Shown here: piece by piece, positions 47,421 to 55,895 of the stretch
Position numbering within the stretch: position 1 is the stretch's first letter
How the letters are laid out: each line of letters opens with the position of its first letter
Source: Fortiea contorta PCC 7126
Lineage (GTDB): Bacteria > Cyanobacteriota > Cyanobacteriia > Cyanobacteriales > Nostocaceae
Reading direction: 5' to 3'
DNA length: 64,000 bases
NCBI RefSeq assembly: GCF_000332295.1
Contig: NZ_KB235930.1
Location: forward strand, 2,237,895 to 2,301,894
Notes under the pieces: generated by a model
The model's input: the letters and a program-made list of their open reading frames with translations, nothing else
Databases searched by the model: none
What the model was told of the DNA's origin: nothing
Position numbers and translations under genes: made by a program

Positions 47421-50400
47421 ATGTCACCAATAGAAATAGAAAATCAAGTAATCGAAGGGTTTAGGCTTTCACCTCAGCAAAAGCGTCTGTGGTTGTTACA
47501 ACAAGATAACCCAGTTTACTGTGTACAAGCTGCAATTCTCCGCCAAGGAAACCTCAAAAGCGAAACTTTGCAAGCGGCTTTACAACAAGTTATCAACCGA
47601 CATGAAATTCTGCGGACAGCGTTTGTGCGTCCACAAAGAATTACAACCCCAATTCAAGTTATCAAAGCGAGTAGCCAATTTTTATGTCAGCAAATTGATT
47701 TGTCAACTTGGGAATCACAACAGCAACTAAGCCGAATAGACGCTTTATTGCAGCAAGAAAGATTTATCCCCTTCGATTTAGAAAGAGGTGTAAATTTACG
47801 TTGTTCGCTGCTGAAACTGTCAGCACATAAATATATTTTAATTGTGACTATGCCATCAATCTGTGCTGATAGTTGGACTTTAAAGAATTTGGTGCAAGAA
47901 ATTAGTTATTTCTATAATGCCTCTGTGAATGAAATAACTGAGGAGGAAGTTGTACAATATATCCAGTTTTCTGAATGGCAAAATCAATTACTAGAAGACA
48001 CAGAATCTATATCTGGTCTGGAATATTGGCAGAATCCTGATTTATTACTAGTTGAGACTTTAAAACTGCCTTTTGAACTTAAATCTTCTCAAGTAGTCAA
48101 TAAATTTAATTTTCATACAGTTGAGTTGCAAATACCATCGCATCTACTAGATAAAGTTGAGATAATTACACAGCAGTCTCATACAGATATTTCTACTTTC
48201 TTTTTGGCTTGTTGGTATGTTATAATATACAGATTTATTAACCAAACAGATATCATTATTGGCGTAGGTTGTGATGGACGTAAGTATGAAGAATTGCAAA
48301 CTAGTTGTGGTCTATTTGCTAAATATTTACCAATACATTGTCAACTCCAAAAAAACTATAGTTTTAGTGAATGCTTACAAATATTAAATACTAGCTTAAA
48401 AAATGTTGAGCAATGGGAAGAGTATTTTAACTGGGAACAATTCGCTCAATTTACAGGCTCAAAATTAGATTCATGTTTGTTGGCATTTAGTTTTGATTTT
48501 CATCAGCAAGCCGCAACTTATTCAGCGGGAGAAGTATCCTTTTCGATTGAGCAAGATTATGCTTGTATTGAACCATTTAAATTAAAACTGGAGTGTGTGC
48601 GTGCAGCAGAGTTTGTCACGGCAAAACTTCATTATGACGTGAACTGCTTTTGTGCAGAGGATATTCAGCGTTTAGCCAGACATTTGCAGACATTGATAGC
48701 AAGTGCGATCGCACTTCCATCGACTAAAATTAATCAACTGGAAATTTTGAGCGATCGCGATCGTCAACAGCTACTGATAGAGTTTAATCATACACAAGTT
48801 GACATACCGCAAAACCAATGTATTCACCAGCTATTTGAAACACAAGTAACACGCACCCCAAATCAAATAGCCGTCGTCTATGAACAACAGCAATTAACTT
48901 ATACAGAACTCAACCAACGCGCTAACCAACTTGCTCATTATCTGCAGACAATGGGAGTCCAGCCAGAGGTAATAGTTGGGATTGTAGTCGAACGTTCTCT
49001 AGATATGATTGTGGGGATTTTAGGTATTCTCAAAGCTGGAGGAGCATATCTACCAATTGACCCAGCTTTACCGCTAGAAGCCATTGCCTTGCGCTTACAG
49101 GATGCTCAAGTTTCCCTAGTAATTACCCAAACACATTTAGTAGAGAAACTGCAACAGTTACACTTGCAATGTGTGTGTTGGGATGATGTTCCAGAAAATG
49201 AATCAGCCGCTAACCTTGATAGTGGTGTGACTGATACTAATTTGGTCTATACAATTTACACATCCGGCTCAACAGGTAATCCTAAAGGAGTAAGTATTGA
49301 ACATTCATCTCTAGTTAATTATGTCAATGCCATTCTGACTCGCATTGAACTACCGTCACCTGCTCACTTTGCTACTGTTTCTACCTTAGCTGCTGATTTA
49401 GGTAATACAGTTATCTTTCCATCTCTGTGTACAGGTGGATGTCTACACATTATATCTGCCGAGCGGACAACTAACCCAGAGGCGCTAGCCGCTTACTGTC
49501 GCAGCCATCCCATAGACTGTTTAAAAATTGTTCCTTCTCACTTAGAAGCTTTACTTACCGCTGCCGATCCCAAAGCTATTTTGCCACGGCAAAGATTAAT
49601 TCTCGGTGGTGAAACTGTTAGTTGGGAGTTGATTGAAAAAGTTCATCAAATCGCTCCTAATTGTGTGATTTTCAATCATTATGGTCCCACTGAAGCCACT
49701 ATAGGAGTGACTACATTCAAGATTAATCATCCTACTAATCAGTTAGAAAGACTGCCAGGAACTGTTCCCTTGGGTTCTCCTCTAGCTAACACACAAATCT
49801 ATCTGTTGGATGAAAACTTGCAACCCGTGCCCATATATGTGCCAGGAGAAGTGTATATTGGTGGTCATGGGGTAGCACGTCACTATCTCCACCAACCGGA
49901 GTTAACAGCACAAAAATTCATCTCTAATCCTTTTAGCACTCAACCAGAAACAAAACTTTATCAAACAGGAGATTTGGCACGTTGGCTAAGTGATGGTAAC
50001 ATCCAGTTTTTGGGACGCATCGATAACCAAGTGAAGCTGAGGGGTTTTCGCATAGAACCTGATGAAATTGCATCTGTGCTGTGCCAACATCCAAAGGTAC
50101 AACAGGCTGTAGTAATTGCTAGAGAAGATGAACTGGGGAATATATGTTTAGTTGCTTATATAGTAGCCAAAGAAGCGATCGCATCTCATTCTCAACTGAT
50201 CATCGAGTTGCGCGATTTCCTACGAAATAAGTTACCTGAGTACATGATTCCTGCTGCTATAGTGTTGCTAAAAGCTTTACCACTCACACCAAATGGCAAA
50301 GTTAATCGACGTGAACTACCTCCACCTATTGATAGTGACTCAAAATTAGAAACAGCATTTGTTGCGCCACGCAATCACTTGGAACTGCAAATAACGCAAA

Positions 50401-51461
50401 TTTGGGAAGATATTTTAAATATCAAACCCATTGGAGTCACAAATAACTTTTTTGACTTAGGTGGTCATTCTTTACTAGCGGTACGACTAATAGCCAAACT
50501 TCAGCAACAGTTTCAGCAAGATATTCCCCTATCTTCGCTTTTTCAAGCAGGAACAATTGAAGATTTAGCTGGTATCATTACTCAACAACAGCAATTTGTA
50601 TCTTCTACTGGGGTGATAGAAATTCAACCAAAAGGTACAAAACCACCTTTCTTCTGTGTACGTCCCTATGGTGGTAATGTCCTCTGTTACTATCACTTGG
50701 CACGTTACTTGGGTACAGATCAGCCTTTTTATGGACTGCAAGAAACTAGAACATTATTTGAAAAACCATTACAGCCTTACTCTCAAATTGCAGACATGGC
50801 AAATCACCACATTTTGTCCATGCGTGCAGTGCAACCTCAAGGGCCTTACTTTTTAGGCGGTTGGTCAATGGGAGGTGTGATAGCTTTTGAAATTGCCAAT
50901 CAGTTACAAAGTCAAGGTGAACAAGTAGCTTTGTTAGCCTTGTTTGATAGTAAAGCTCCAATTGCAAATCAGATAACTACTAATTATCAAGTAGAAGATG
51001 ATACTAAATTATTAACTGAACTTGCCATAGCTACAGCTCAATCTTTTGGCAAAGAATTGTTGCTATCAGCACCAGAAATCCAGCATATGGAAGCAGAGGA
51101 GCAATTGCGCTATATTTTGCAGCAAATGAAAGAAGCTAGTTTAACTTCTCCAGATGTCACACTTGAGCAGATAGGTTATTATTTACAAGTTTGTAGAAGT
51201 GATCAGCAAGCTATCAGGAATTATCAACCACAAATTTACCCCCACAGTATTACTCTTTTCTCTACTGAGGATAGTCAAAACTTTGCATCTAAATTAACTG
51301 AGCTAGCACAAGGTTGGCGTGAACTTTCTACCCAACCAGTGCAGGTTCACTTTGTTCCTGGAGATCATCAAACAATGATTGCTTTACCCCATGTTCAGAT
51401 TTTGGCAGAACAACTAAAGATTTGCCTTGAGCATACTCAAATGGAAAATAGGGGTAGATAG
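47421..51461 (+). CDS. Terminal NRPS C*-A(Asp)-PCP-TE
   Basis: The 1346-residue protein ends the assembly line. Its N-terminal condensation-like domain has TMPSICADSW (near 145) where HHxxxDG should be, so it is probably a non-catalytic interface domain; it is the sister of the one in the 35395 gene. A domain (TSGSTGNPKG near 614): the specificity positions in LAADLGNT, CLKIVP, LILGGE and FNHYGPTEATIG give DLTKIGHIGK, the Asp code with one conservative change. PCP GGHSLLAVR near 1013. Thioesterase (about 1065-1340): GWSMGG nucleophile near 1147, acidic residue in LFDSKAP and His in VPGDHQTMI. It would load Asp, hydroxylated by the fused upstream TauD domain, and release the peptide by hydrolysis or cyclization. 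Confidence 0.93.
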   Translation: MSPIEIENQVIEGFRLSPQQKRLWLLQQDNPVYCVQAAILRQGNLKSETLQAALQQVINRHEILRTAFVRPQRITTPIQVIKASSQFLCQQIDLSTWESQQQLSRIDALLQQERFIPFDLERGVNLRCSLLKLSAHKYILIVTMPSICADSWTLKNLVQEISYFYNASVNEITEEEVVQYIQFSEWQNQLLEDTESISGLEYWQNPDLLLVETLKLPFELKSSQVVNKFNFHTVELQIPSHLLDKVEIITQQSHTDISTFFLACWYVIIYRFINQTDIIIGVGCDGRKYEELQTSCGLFAKYLPIHCQLQKNYSFSECLQILNTSLKNVEQWEEYFNWEQFAQFTGSKLDSCLLAFSFDFHQQAATYSAGEVSFSIEQDYACIEPFKLKLECVRAAEFVTAKLHYDVNCFCAEDIQRLARHLQTLIASAIALPSTKINQLEILSDRDRQQLLIEFNHTQVDIPQNQCIHQLFETQVTRTPNQIAVVYEQQQLTYTELNQRANQLAHYLQTMGVQPEVIVGIVVERSLDMIVGILGILKAGGAYLPIDPALPLEAIALRLQDAQVSLVITQTHLVEKLQQLHLQCVCWDDVPENESAANLDSGVTDTNLVYTIYTSGSTGNPKGVSIEHSSLVNYVNAILTRIELPSPAHFATVSTLAADLGNTVIFPSLCTGGCLHIISAERTTNPEALAAYCRSHPIDCLKIVPSHLEALLTAADPKAILPRQRLILGGETVSWELIEKVHQIAPNCVIFNHYGPTEATIGVTTFKINHPTNQLERLPGTVPLGSPLANTQIYLLDENLQPVPIYVPGEVYIGGHGVARHYLHQPELTAQKFISNPFSTQPETKLYQTGDLARWLSDGNIQFLGRIDNQVKLRGFRIEPDEIASVLCQHPKVQQAVVIAREDELGNICLVAYIVAKEAIASHSQLIIELRDFLRNKLPEYMIPAAIVLLKALPLTPNGKVNRRELPPPIDSDSKLETAFVAPRNHLELQITQIWEDILNIKPIGVTNNFFDLGGHSLLAVRLIAKLQQQFQQDIPLSSLFQAGTIEDLAGIITQQQQFVSSTGVIEIQPKGTKPPFFCVRPYGGNVLCYYHLARYLGTDQPFYGLQETRTLFEKPLQPYSQIADMANHHILSMRAVQPQGPYFLGGWSMGGVIAFEIANQLQSQGEQVALLALFDSKAPIANQITTNYQVEDDTKLLTELAIATAQSFGKELLLSAPEIQHMEAEEQLRYILQQMKEASLTSPDVTLEQIGYYLQVCRSDQQAIRNYQPQIYPHSITLFSTEDSQNFASKLTELAQGWRELSTQPVQVHFVPGDHQTMIALPHVQILAEQLKICLEHTQMENRGR

Positions 51462-51910
51462 GTGGATGCCTAAGCCAGAAAGTCACCTCTCTGACTCGGC
51501 TACAAAACCGTGCATGAAACGTTAATTTCACACGGCTCCTCAATGATTTGGTGCTTGTCACGCACACCTCTGAATTCCGAGTTAAAAAGGATGAAAGTTG
51601 AGATAATCCTCATCTATCTCTGGAACTGTAACAGCAAATTTATCTGCTGCCGTTTTAGCATCATGGCAATGTCCATGAAGTATCAGAAACTTCATGGGCA
51701 TCTAACCGAATGGCACTAAGAAAAGCTATAAGCCATACACAACAAGGGATACAGCTTTTAATGCTAGAGAGCGCAGTAATGGGATGATCCAGGCGATCGC
51801 ATCCTTCAAGATGATGTATGGCTGCCCCAAAAATTTTTCAAGGTAGAAAAAGCTTACTCGTCTATGAAATACTTTTTTGAGACGAATAAGCCAACATCAT
51901 AAACACCACT
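51462..51910. other. Gene-free scar region after the NRPS operon
   Basis: No credible reading frame is seen. The first 80 bases contain a group II intron 3' remnant (listed separately). The rest has a HIP1-containing stretch (CAGGCGATCGCATCC near 51792) and AT-rich sequence before an IS4 fragment. A transcription terminator for the operon is not obvious. Confidence 0.45.
51505..51538 (-). mobile_element. Group II intron domain V remnant
   Basis: On the minus strand this 34-nt segment starts GAGCCGTG and ends CACGGTTT with the two-base bulge side TG before CACGG. The inner stem TGAAAT/GTTTCA closes a TAAC tetraloop. Length, the AGC triad and the stem plan are those of group II intron domain V. 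Further 3' (51470-51503) a short hairpin-like stretch could be domain VI. Domains I-IV and the reverse transcriptase are absent, so this is a 5'-truncated relic pointing at the NRPS operon end. Confidence 0.6.
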
Positions 51911-52117
51911 GTGACACTAAGAGTACAAATTCTCAAGGATAAATTCAGCCAGAGTTTGGGGCTACCTTTTAAAGAACTATTGCCAGAAACCACAATTAGA
52001 CAAGCAATCTCTGAATTAAAGATTAAATATAAAAAGCGATTATTCGACCCGTTAATAACGGTGTGGGCATTTTTATCTAACAGAATACATCCGTCAGGAG
52101 CCAGAATTCAGCCATGA
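51911..52117 (+). pseudogene. IS4-family transposase N-terminal fragment
   Basis: The first 55 residues (GLPFKELLPETTIRQAISEL, then FDPLITVWAFLS) match the N-terminal region of IS4-family transposases of the kind whose catalytic part is found at 1260-2040. All catalytic residues are missing. The frame breaks into GC-rich repeat sequence after AFLSNRIHPSG, so this is a 5' scrap. Start GTG at 51911 may be native. Confidence 0.6.
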
Positions 52118-52164
52118 ATTCTGTGCGACTGGTGAGAAGCACCGTGCGGAGAGAAGCGCCGTGC

Positions 52165-52310
52165 GGGGGTTCCCACGGCAGTCCGTTCAAGTCGGGAAAC
52201 CCGCCCACACGGCTGCCTCCCCGTTGTGGCGACTTCGGGGGGTTCCCACGGCAGTCCGTTCAAGTCGGGAAACCCGCCCACACGGCTGCCTCCCCGTTGT
52301 GGTGACTTCG
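52165..52310. repeat. Two tandem copies of a 73-bp GC-rich repeat
   Basis: The unit starting GGGGTTCCCACGGCAGTC and ending TTGTGGCGACTTCG is present twice in direct tandem with a 73-bp period (GGC to GGT near the end is one difference). Each unit contains inverted parts (CGGGAAACCCG; CCGTTCAAGTCGG). It is far more GC-rich than its surroundings and of the dispersed cyanobacterial type. It is bordered by EcoRI-like GAATTC motifs in CAGGAG(C/T)CAGAAT repeats at 52097-52125 and 52383-52425. Confidence 0.7.
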
Positions 52311-52414
52311 GTGGATGAATAATGGTCTAAATCCCCCGGATTTATCCGTGGATAAGTAAAAAAGCAAAGCAACTTTATAAGAAGAATTCAGAACACAGGA
52401 GTCAGAATGAGCGT

Positions 52415-53161
52415 ATGAATTCTGTACGAGTGGGTGATGAATATTGGTTAAAATCTAAGTTTAAATCATTATTGGCGGCGCGAATTATTAAGCAAATGGT
52501 AGGCAATACCAATACATCCAGGTTAAAAGTTACTGCCTCAATGAACATTGCTAAAAGCCAAACAATTATCAGCAAAGCCTTTACAGTTCGCGGTCGTACC
52601 AATACCCAACAACCTAAAAAACCAGTGACTATTACAGATAATGGTATTTCTAAATTACCTCTAGGGACACAAATAGCCTTTCAAATAGAAAATCAGGAGT
52701 CAGTTGACCTTTACGTGAGCATTTTTGTGATTGATGCTGAAGGTGAAATAGCCACTATCTTTCCTGACAATAAGTTGATTTCTCTATCAGAAAAAGCGGC
52801 TTTAATCCGAGCAGGAGAAAAGCGAATTATTCCTGATGATGAGGCAGAAGATACGTTTACACTGGAAATCCTTGAACCATTAGGAATCACGGAAGCATTA
52901 ATTGTCGCTAGTACATCGCCGTTGAGCGAATCCATCAAAGCCATCCAGAAAATAGCCAAAAGAGGGGGTACTACCAAACGTGGTGCAATCCCCATAACCG
53001 ACGAGTTTTTAGACATAGCATATACATTACTGCAAGACTTAGACACCGCTACTCGTCGTGGGACAAACGGTGGCGCGGGACAGTTACCAGCGGGAGTGCA
53101 AGGTATGGATACAAACAAACTGGCTGCAATGTCAATTACTATAGAAGTCGTTAAGGGTTAA
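52415..53161 (+). pseudogene. DUF4384-type C-terminal remnant of a caspase-family protein
   Basis: The 248 residues resemble the C-terminal DUF4384 domain found behind caspase-like (peptidase C14) domains in cyanobacteria. Seen are PLGTQIAFQIENQESVDLYV, EIATIFPDNKLI, IRAGEKRIIPDD and FTLEILEPLGITEALIVAST. The domain is usually at the end of proteins of 600-800 residues; the protease part is missing here. Just upstream lies repeat and IS debris, and the first codons (MNSVRVGDEYW) come from the repeat. The remaining frame is intact to its stop, so loss of the front may be recent. A free-standing role cannot be excluded. Confidence 0.6.
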
Positions 53162-53269
53162 TTGTATTTGAGAAATGCGATCGCCTGAATAACTTGGATC
53201 AAAAAACTATCGTTAAAGATGGCGATCGTGCTTGGGTGTGAACACACCATATCCCGCCATCACCTTGGC

Positions 53270-53293
53270 TGTCCATTAAAGAATTATTTGTCA
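53270..53293 (+). repeat. Left terminal inverted repeat of the Tn7-like element
   Basis: Begins TGTCCATTAAAGAATT and is exactly complementary over 24 bases to 57219-57242. Internal direct repeats of the same motif lie at 53292-53312 and 53371-53391 (identical over 21 bases), giving three putative TnsB sites in 122 bp. Confidence 0.85.
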
Positions 53294-53512
53294 GTTTTAA
53301 AGAATTAGTGTCCAGTTACTTGATGTTTTGAGTCCAGTGCAAATAGAGAAATGCTCAATCACCTGTGATTCAGTTTTAAAGAATTAGTGTCACTTGCACT
53401 GACAACAGCGACAGTCAAGAAAGAGCAAGTGCTAGAAGAACGGTTTCATGATCCACATCATCAAGAGCGCAATTGGCTGTGTGACTTGAGAACTGCTATA
53501 TAGGTAAATTAT

Positions 53513-53523
53513 AGGTAATACCT
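53513..53523. promoter_or_regulatory. Candidate operator in front of the RHH gene
   Basis: AGGTAATACCT is a perfect palindrome around one central base. It is preceded by a direct copy of ATAGGTAA (53500-53507 and 53511-53518). It is about 70 bp before the likely ATG of the ribbon-helix-helix protein, a distance that suits autoregulation. This is inference from position and symmetry. Confidence 0.35.
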
Positions 53524-53590
53524 GTAAAGATAGAAACAGTGTTAGAGCCTGGTGACAGTGCCTATAACAGTACCTAGACAAGAGATAAAT

Positions 53591-54145
53591 ATGAGCAACA
53601 CTGGACGTAATAAACGACTAGCTTCATTCAACTGCGATGTAGAACTTTGGGAAAAGTTCACCCGCCAGTGTCGAGATAACAGTACAACAGCCACTGCCGT
53701 ACTAATTGATTTTATCTCCCACTACGTAGATAATTCCTTAGACGAACTAGCTATGAGTTTAGAGAAGATAACAGCTCAAGGAAAAATAGATTGGGAACAG
53801 CTGATTAAACAACAGGTAGATAAGTATCTAGAACAACGTTTGCCCTCTTACCTAGATAAATATATAGCTGAGTTACAGCAAACAGGTAAAGAACACCAAA
53901 TAAATCCTCAAAATCAAGAGTATTGGTTAGTCAAAGAACGAGCTAAATATTTAGGAATAGAAATAACTGACAATCAACTCATACATATCGAATTGTATGC
54001 CAATGACGCTTTTAAACAAAGGCATGGAACTTTACCTAAGAAAAAGCTATTTCGTAATATTGAGTCTTTCACTTATCCCCAAAGTGATGTTGATATTTTA
54101 GATGCAGCTATATTAAAAATAACGGGGATTGAAAGAGAAAACTGA
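53591..54145 (+). CDS. Putative ribbon-helix-helix DNA-binding protein of the Tn7-like element
   Basis: The 184-residue protein starts at ATG 53591 (AAGAGAT upstream); a GTG 39 bases earlier is less likely. The N-terminus NKRLASFNCDVELWEKFTRQCR, then TATAVLIDFISHYV, fits the strand-helix-helix plan of Arc/CopG repressors. The middle is a charged helical stretch (EQLIKQQVDKYLEQRLPSYLDK) likely to be coiled coil. The C-terminal part (YWLVKERAKYLGIEI, KQRHGTLPKKKLF) is not recognised. It lies inside the element, convergent to tnsC and tnsB. Arc- and MerR-type repressors accompany type V-K CASTs, so a regulator of tnsB is the simplest reading. A role in target choice in place of the absent TniQ is speculative. 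Confidence 0.65.
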   Translation: MSNTGRNKRLASFNCDVELWEKFTRQCRDNSTTATAVLIDFISHYVDNSLDELAMSLEKITAQGKIDWEQLIKQQVDKYLEQRLPSYLDKYIAELQQTGKEHQINPQNQEYWLVKERAKYLGIEITDNQLIHIELYANDAFKQRHGTLPKKKLFRNIESFTYPQSDVDILDAAILKITGIEREN

Positions 54146-54259
54146 AAAGACTTACTTACCTTTATGAAAGTGGGGTTACTGATGCACGCGCTAGAGACGA
54201 ATGGTAATTTTAACTAGTAAGATGCTCTATTAACAATTCTTATATGTGGGATTATTCAG

Positions 54260-55180
54260 CTAAATGGACATTCTGCTAGTAGGTTTACTACGAGTCAACA
54301 AAATGGATTTCAAAGATGAAACATTGAGAGCTAAGTCAGGCTTTTCTAGGGAAAAGATGGCAATCTTTCGTAGCATTTCATATAGAGTTTCAGCCTGTCC
54401 CCCTGACCTTTCATAAAGAATGTTTACGACGGCACTATCACTTGCGAGATTTAATGGTTGTTTCCATTCGCCTAGAACTTGAGACTCCCAACTTGATACG
54501 ACTTCGGCTATTTCTTGCTTCTGGAATGAGCTAAATTCATGCCAATCTAAGAATGTATTGGCTACATCCGTGTATTTCTTACTTTGACGAGTGAGAATTT
54601 CGTGTAGATAAAGCGAACCTACAGGAATTACGGAAATTTTTAAGTGGCGAGCAATTTCAACAAGCTCGTTAAAAGATTGATAGCTGAGGTAATGTGCATT
54701 CCCAACGATTAGCACACTAACGTTGTAGTAACTGAGTGTCATCCAAGTACGATTTCTTAAAAGTTTTAATTGACATACTCCCGTAAAAGGATTACTCAGT
54801 TCTGACAAAATTGCTAGAAATAAATCTGTTGGAGAACCAGGCTGTTGAACTTGTGCATAAACAACAGGCATGGGAATTGTATGTAAACTTCCTCGTTTCC
54901 GCACATATCTCAGGCGATAAAATTGACAAGCTTTTCTCAAATCTGCACAACTAACTGCAACAACATAACCATTAGCTCTAGAGTCACGTTGCAAATCTAA
55001 CCAGTTGAAAAGTTGTCGGTCTCGGATGAAAAGGTAATAGGTATCACTTTTTCTCAGACGCTCAATTAAAGATTCTATTTCTGGCGAATGTTTTGATAGC
55101 GCCCCCAGGTCAGTTTCCGGCTCTTGCTCTTCTAACAATTGTTGATAATTTAGTGATGATTGCGCCATAAAGACTACCAA
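54260..55180 (-). CDS. TnsC-like AAA-fold protein lacking Walker A and B
   Basis: The 306 residues follow the plan of the short TnsC of type V-K CASTs: LFNWLDLQRDSRANG, the ACQFYRLR helix after the P-loop, MPVVYAQVQQPGSPTDLF, ISVIPVGSLYLHEIL, then VVSSWESQVLG and SGGQAETLYEMLRKIAIFSL at the end. Where such proteins have GESRTGKT before the AC..YRLR helix, this one has VSCADLRK. Where they have LIIDEAD it has LIVGNAH. So the ATP-binding Lys/Thr and the Walker B Asp/Glu are gone while the frame is intact. It overlaps the tnsB stop by a few bases (start 55180, or ATG 55168), so translation is probably coupled. Whether it still forms filaments or bridges TnsB to DNA is unknown. Confidence 0.75.
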   Translation of the reverse strand: MVVFMAQSSLNYQQLLEEQEPETDLGALSKHSPEIESLIERLRKSDTYYLFIRDRQLFNWLDLQRDSRANGYVVAVSCADLRKACQFYRLRYVRKRGSLHTIPMPVVYAQVQQPGSPTDLFLAILSELSNPFTGVCQLKLLRNRTWMTLSYYNVSVLIVGNAHYLSYQSFNELVEIARHLKISVIPVGSLYLHEILTRQSKKYTDVANTFLDWHEFSSFQKQEIAEVVSSWESQVLGEWKQPLNLASDSAVVNILYERSGGQAETLYEMLRKIAIFSLEKPDLALNVSSLKSILLTRSKPTSRMSI

Positions 55181-55758
55181 TTCTCTTCCATAATTTGGTT
55201 CCAGTCATAAGCAATGGTTGGAATCGGTTTAACGCATTGTTGTTTGGGTTCACTGACCAAGTTGAAAGCTGATTGTTCAGATAGTTCAGGAGCATCTGTT
55301 TCCCTTTCTAAAACAACAGCAGTCTCCTTTTCTTCAGGAAATAATTCAATAACTTTGCTTTGATTTAATTTGCGGTTAATCCGTTTTTGTTCTGAAGCTC
55401 GTCGTTGTTTAAGTGTCTTGATTTTCTCTTGAGCAAACTCATTTAAAGCTAGTCGCTCTGATAATATTGATGACTGGTCAATAGCTTTACCACCAGAGCG
55501 AATTTTTTGCTTTGTTGCCTTCCACTCTTTCAACGACAGTCGTTCTTCATCTAAATCTCTGGCTTTTACCGTACCTAGAAAAACAGATGCTTGATTGTTC
55601 TTCTCCACGCTATAAACTAGGAGAGTAACAATATTGCTGGGATTGTATCTGAGAGTGACTTGTTGTCCCTCAAATTTTTGTAGCCAAGTAGCACTATAGA
55701 TTAAACACTCAAACTGTACACAGCCATACGCTTGCACACAGCGCGGTACTGTCTTCAT
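55174..55758 (-). pseudogene. tnsB: TnsB transposase, C-terminal part (after frameshift)
   Basis: This 194-residue frame is the beta-barrel and C-terminal tail of TnsB: YGCVQFECLIYSATWLQKFEGQ, VTLRYNPSNIVTLLVY, FLGTVKARDLDEERLSL and a basic helical tail ending in YDWNQIMEENW, the kind of C-terminal hook that binds TnsC. The frame is open further upstream to about 55958 (KRPSDAEKYACITYEEFERIL...), which is the natural continuation of the catalytic half. The Met at 55758 is therefore internal, and alone this piece has no catalytic residues. It is followed directly by the TnsC-like gene. Confidence 0.72.
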
Positions 55759-55895
55759 TAAGCATATATCTAACGCACGTTCTTCTAGCAGCTGAGGTTG
55801 TTTGCCAATTAACCCTGCCCACCACCGTTGAATTCGTGTCTGATTCTTGACTCTTGGATAGAGATGTTGATTGTAGTGGTCAACAAAATATCGAG

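Noticed and set aside
52120-52165. GTGCGACTGG as a group II intron 5' end to pair with the domain V at 51505-51538
   Set aside because: It is on the opposite strand and downstream in the wrong order; the stretch belongs to dispersed GC-rich repeats.
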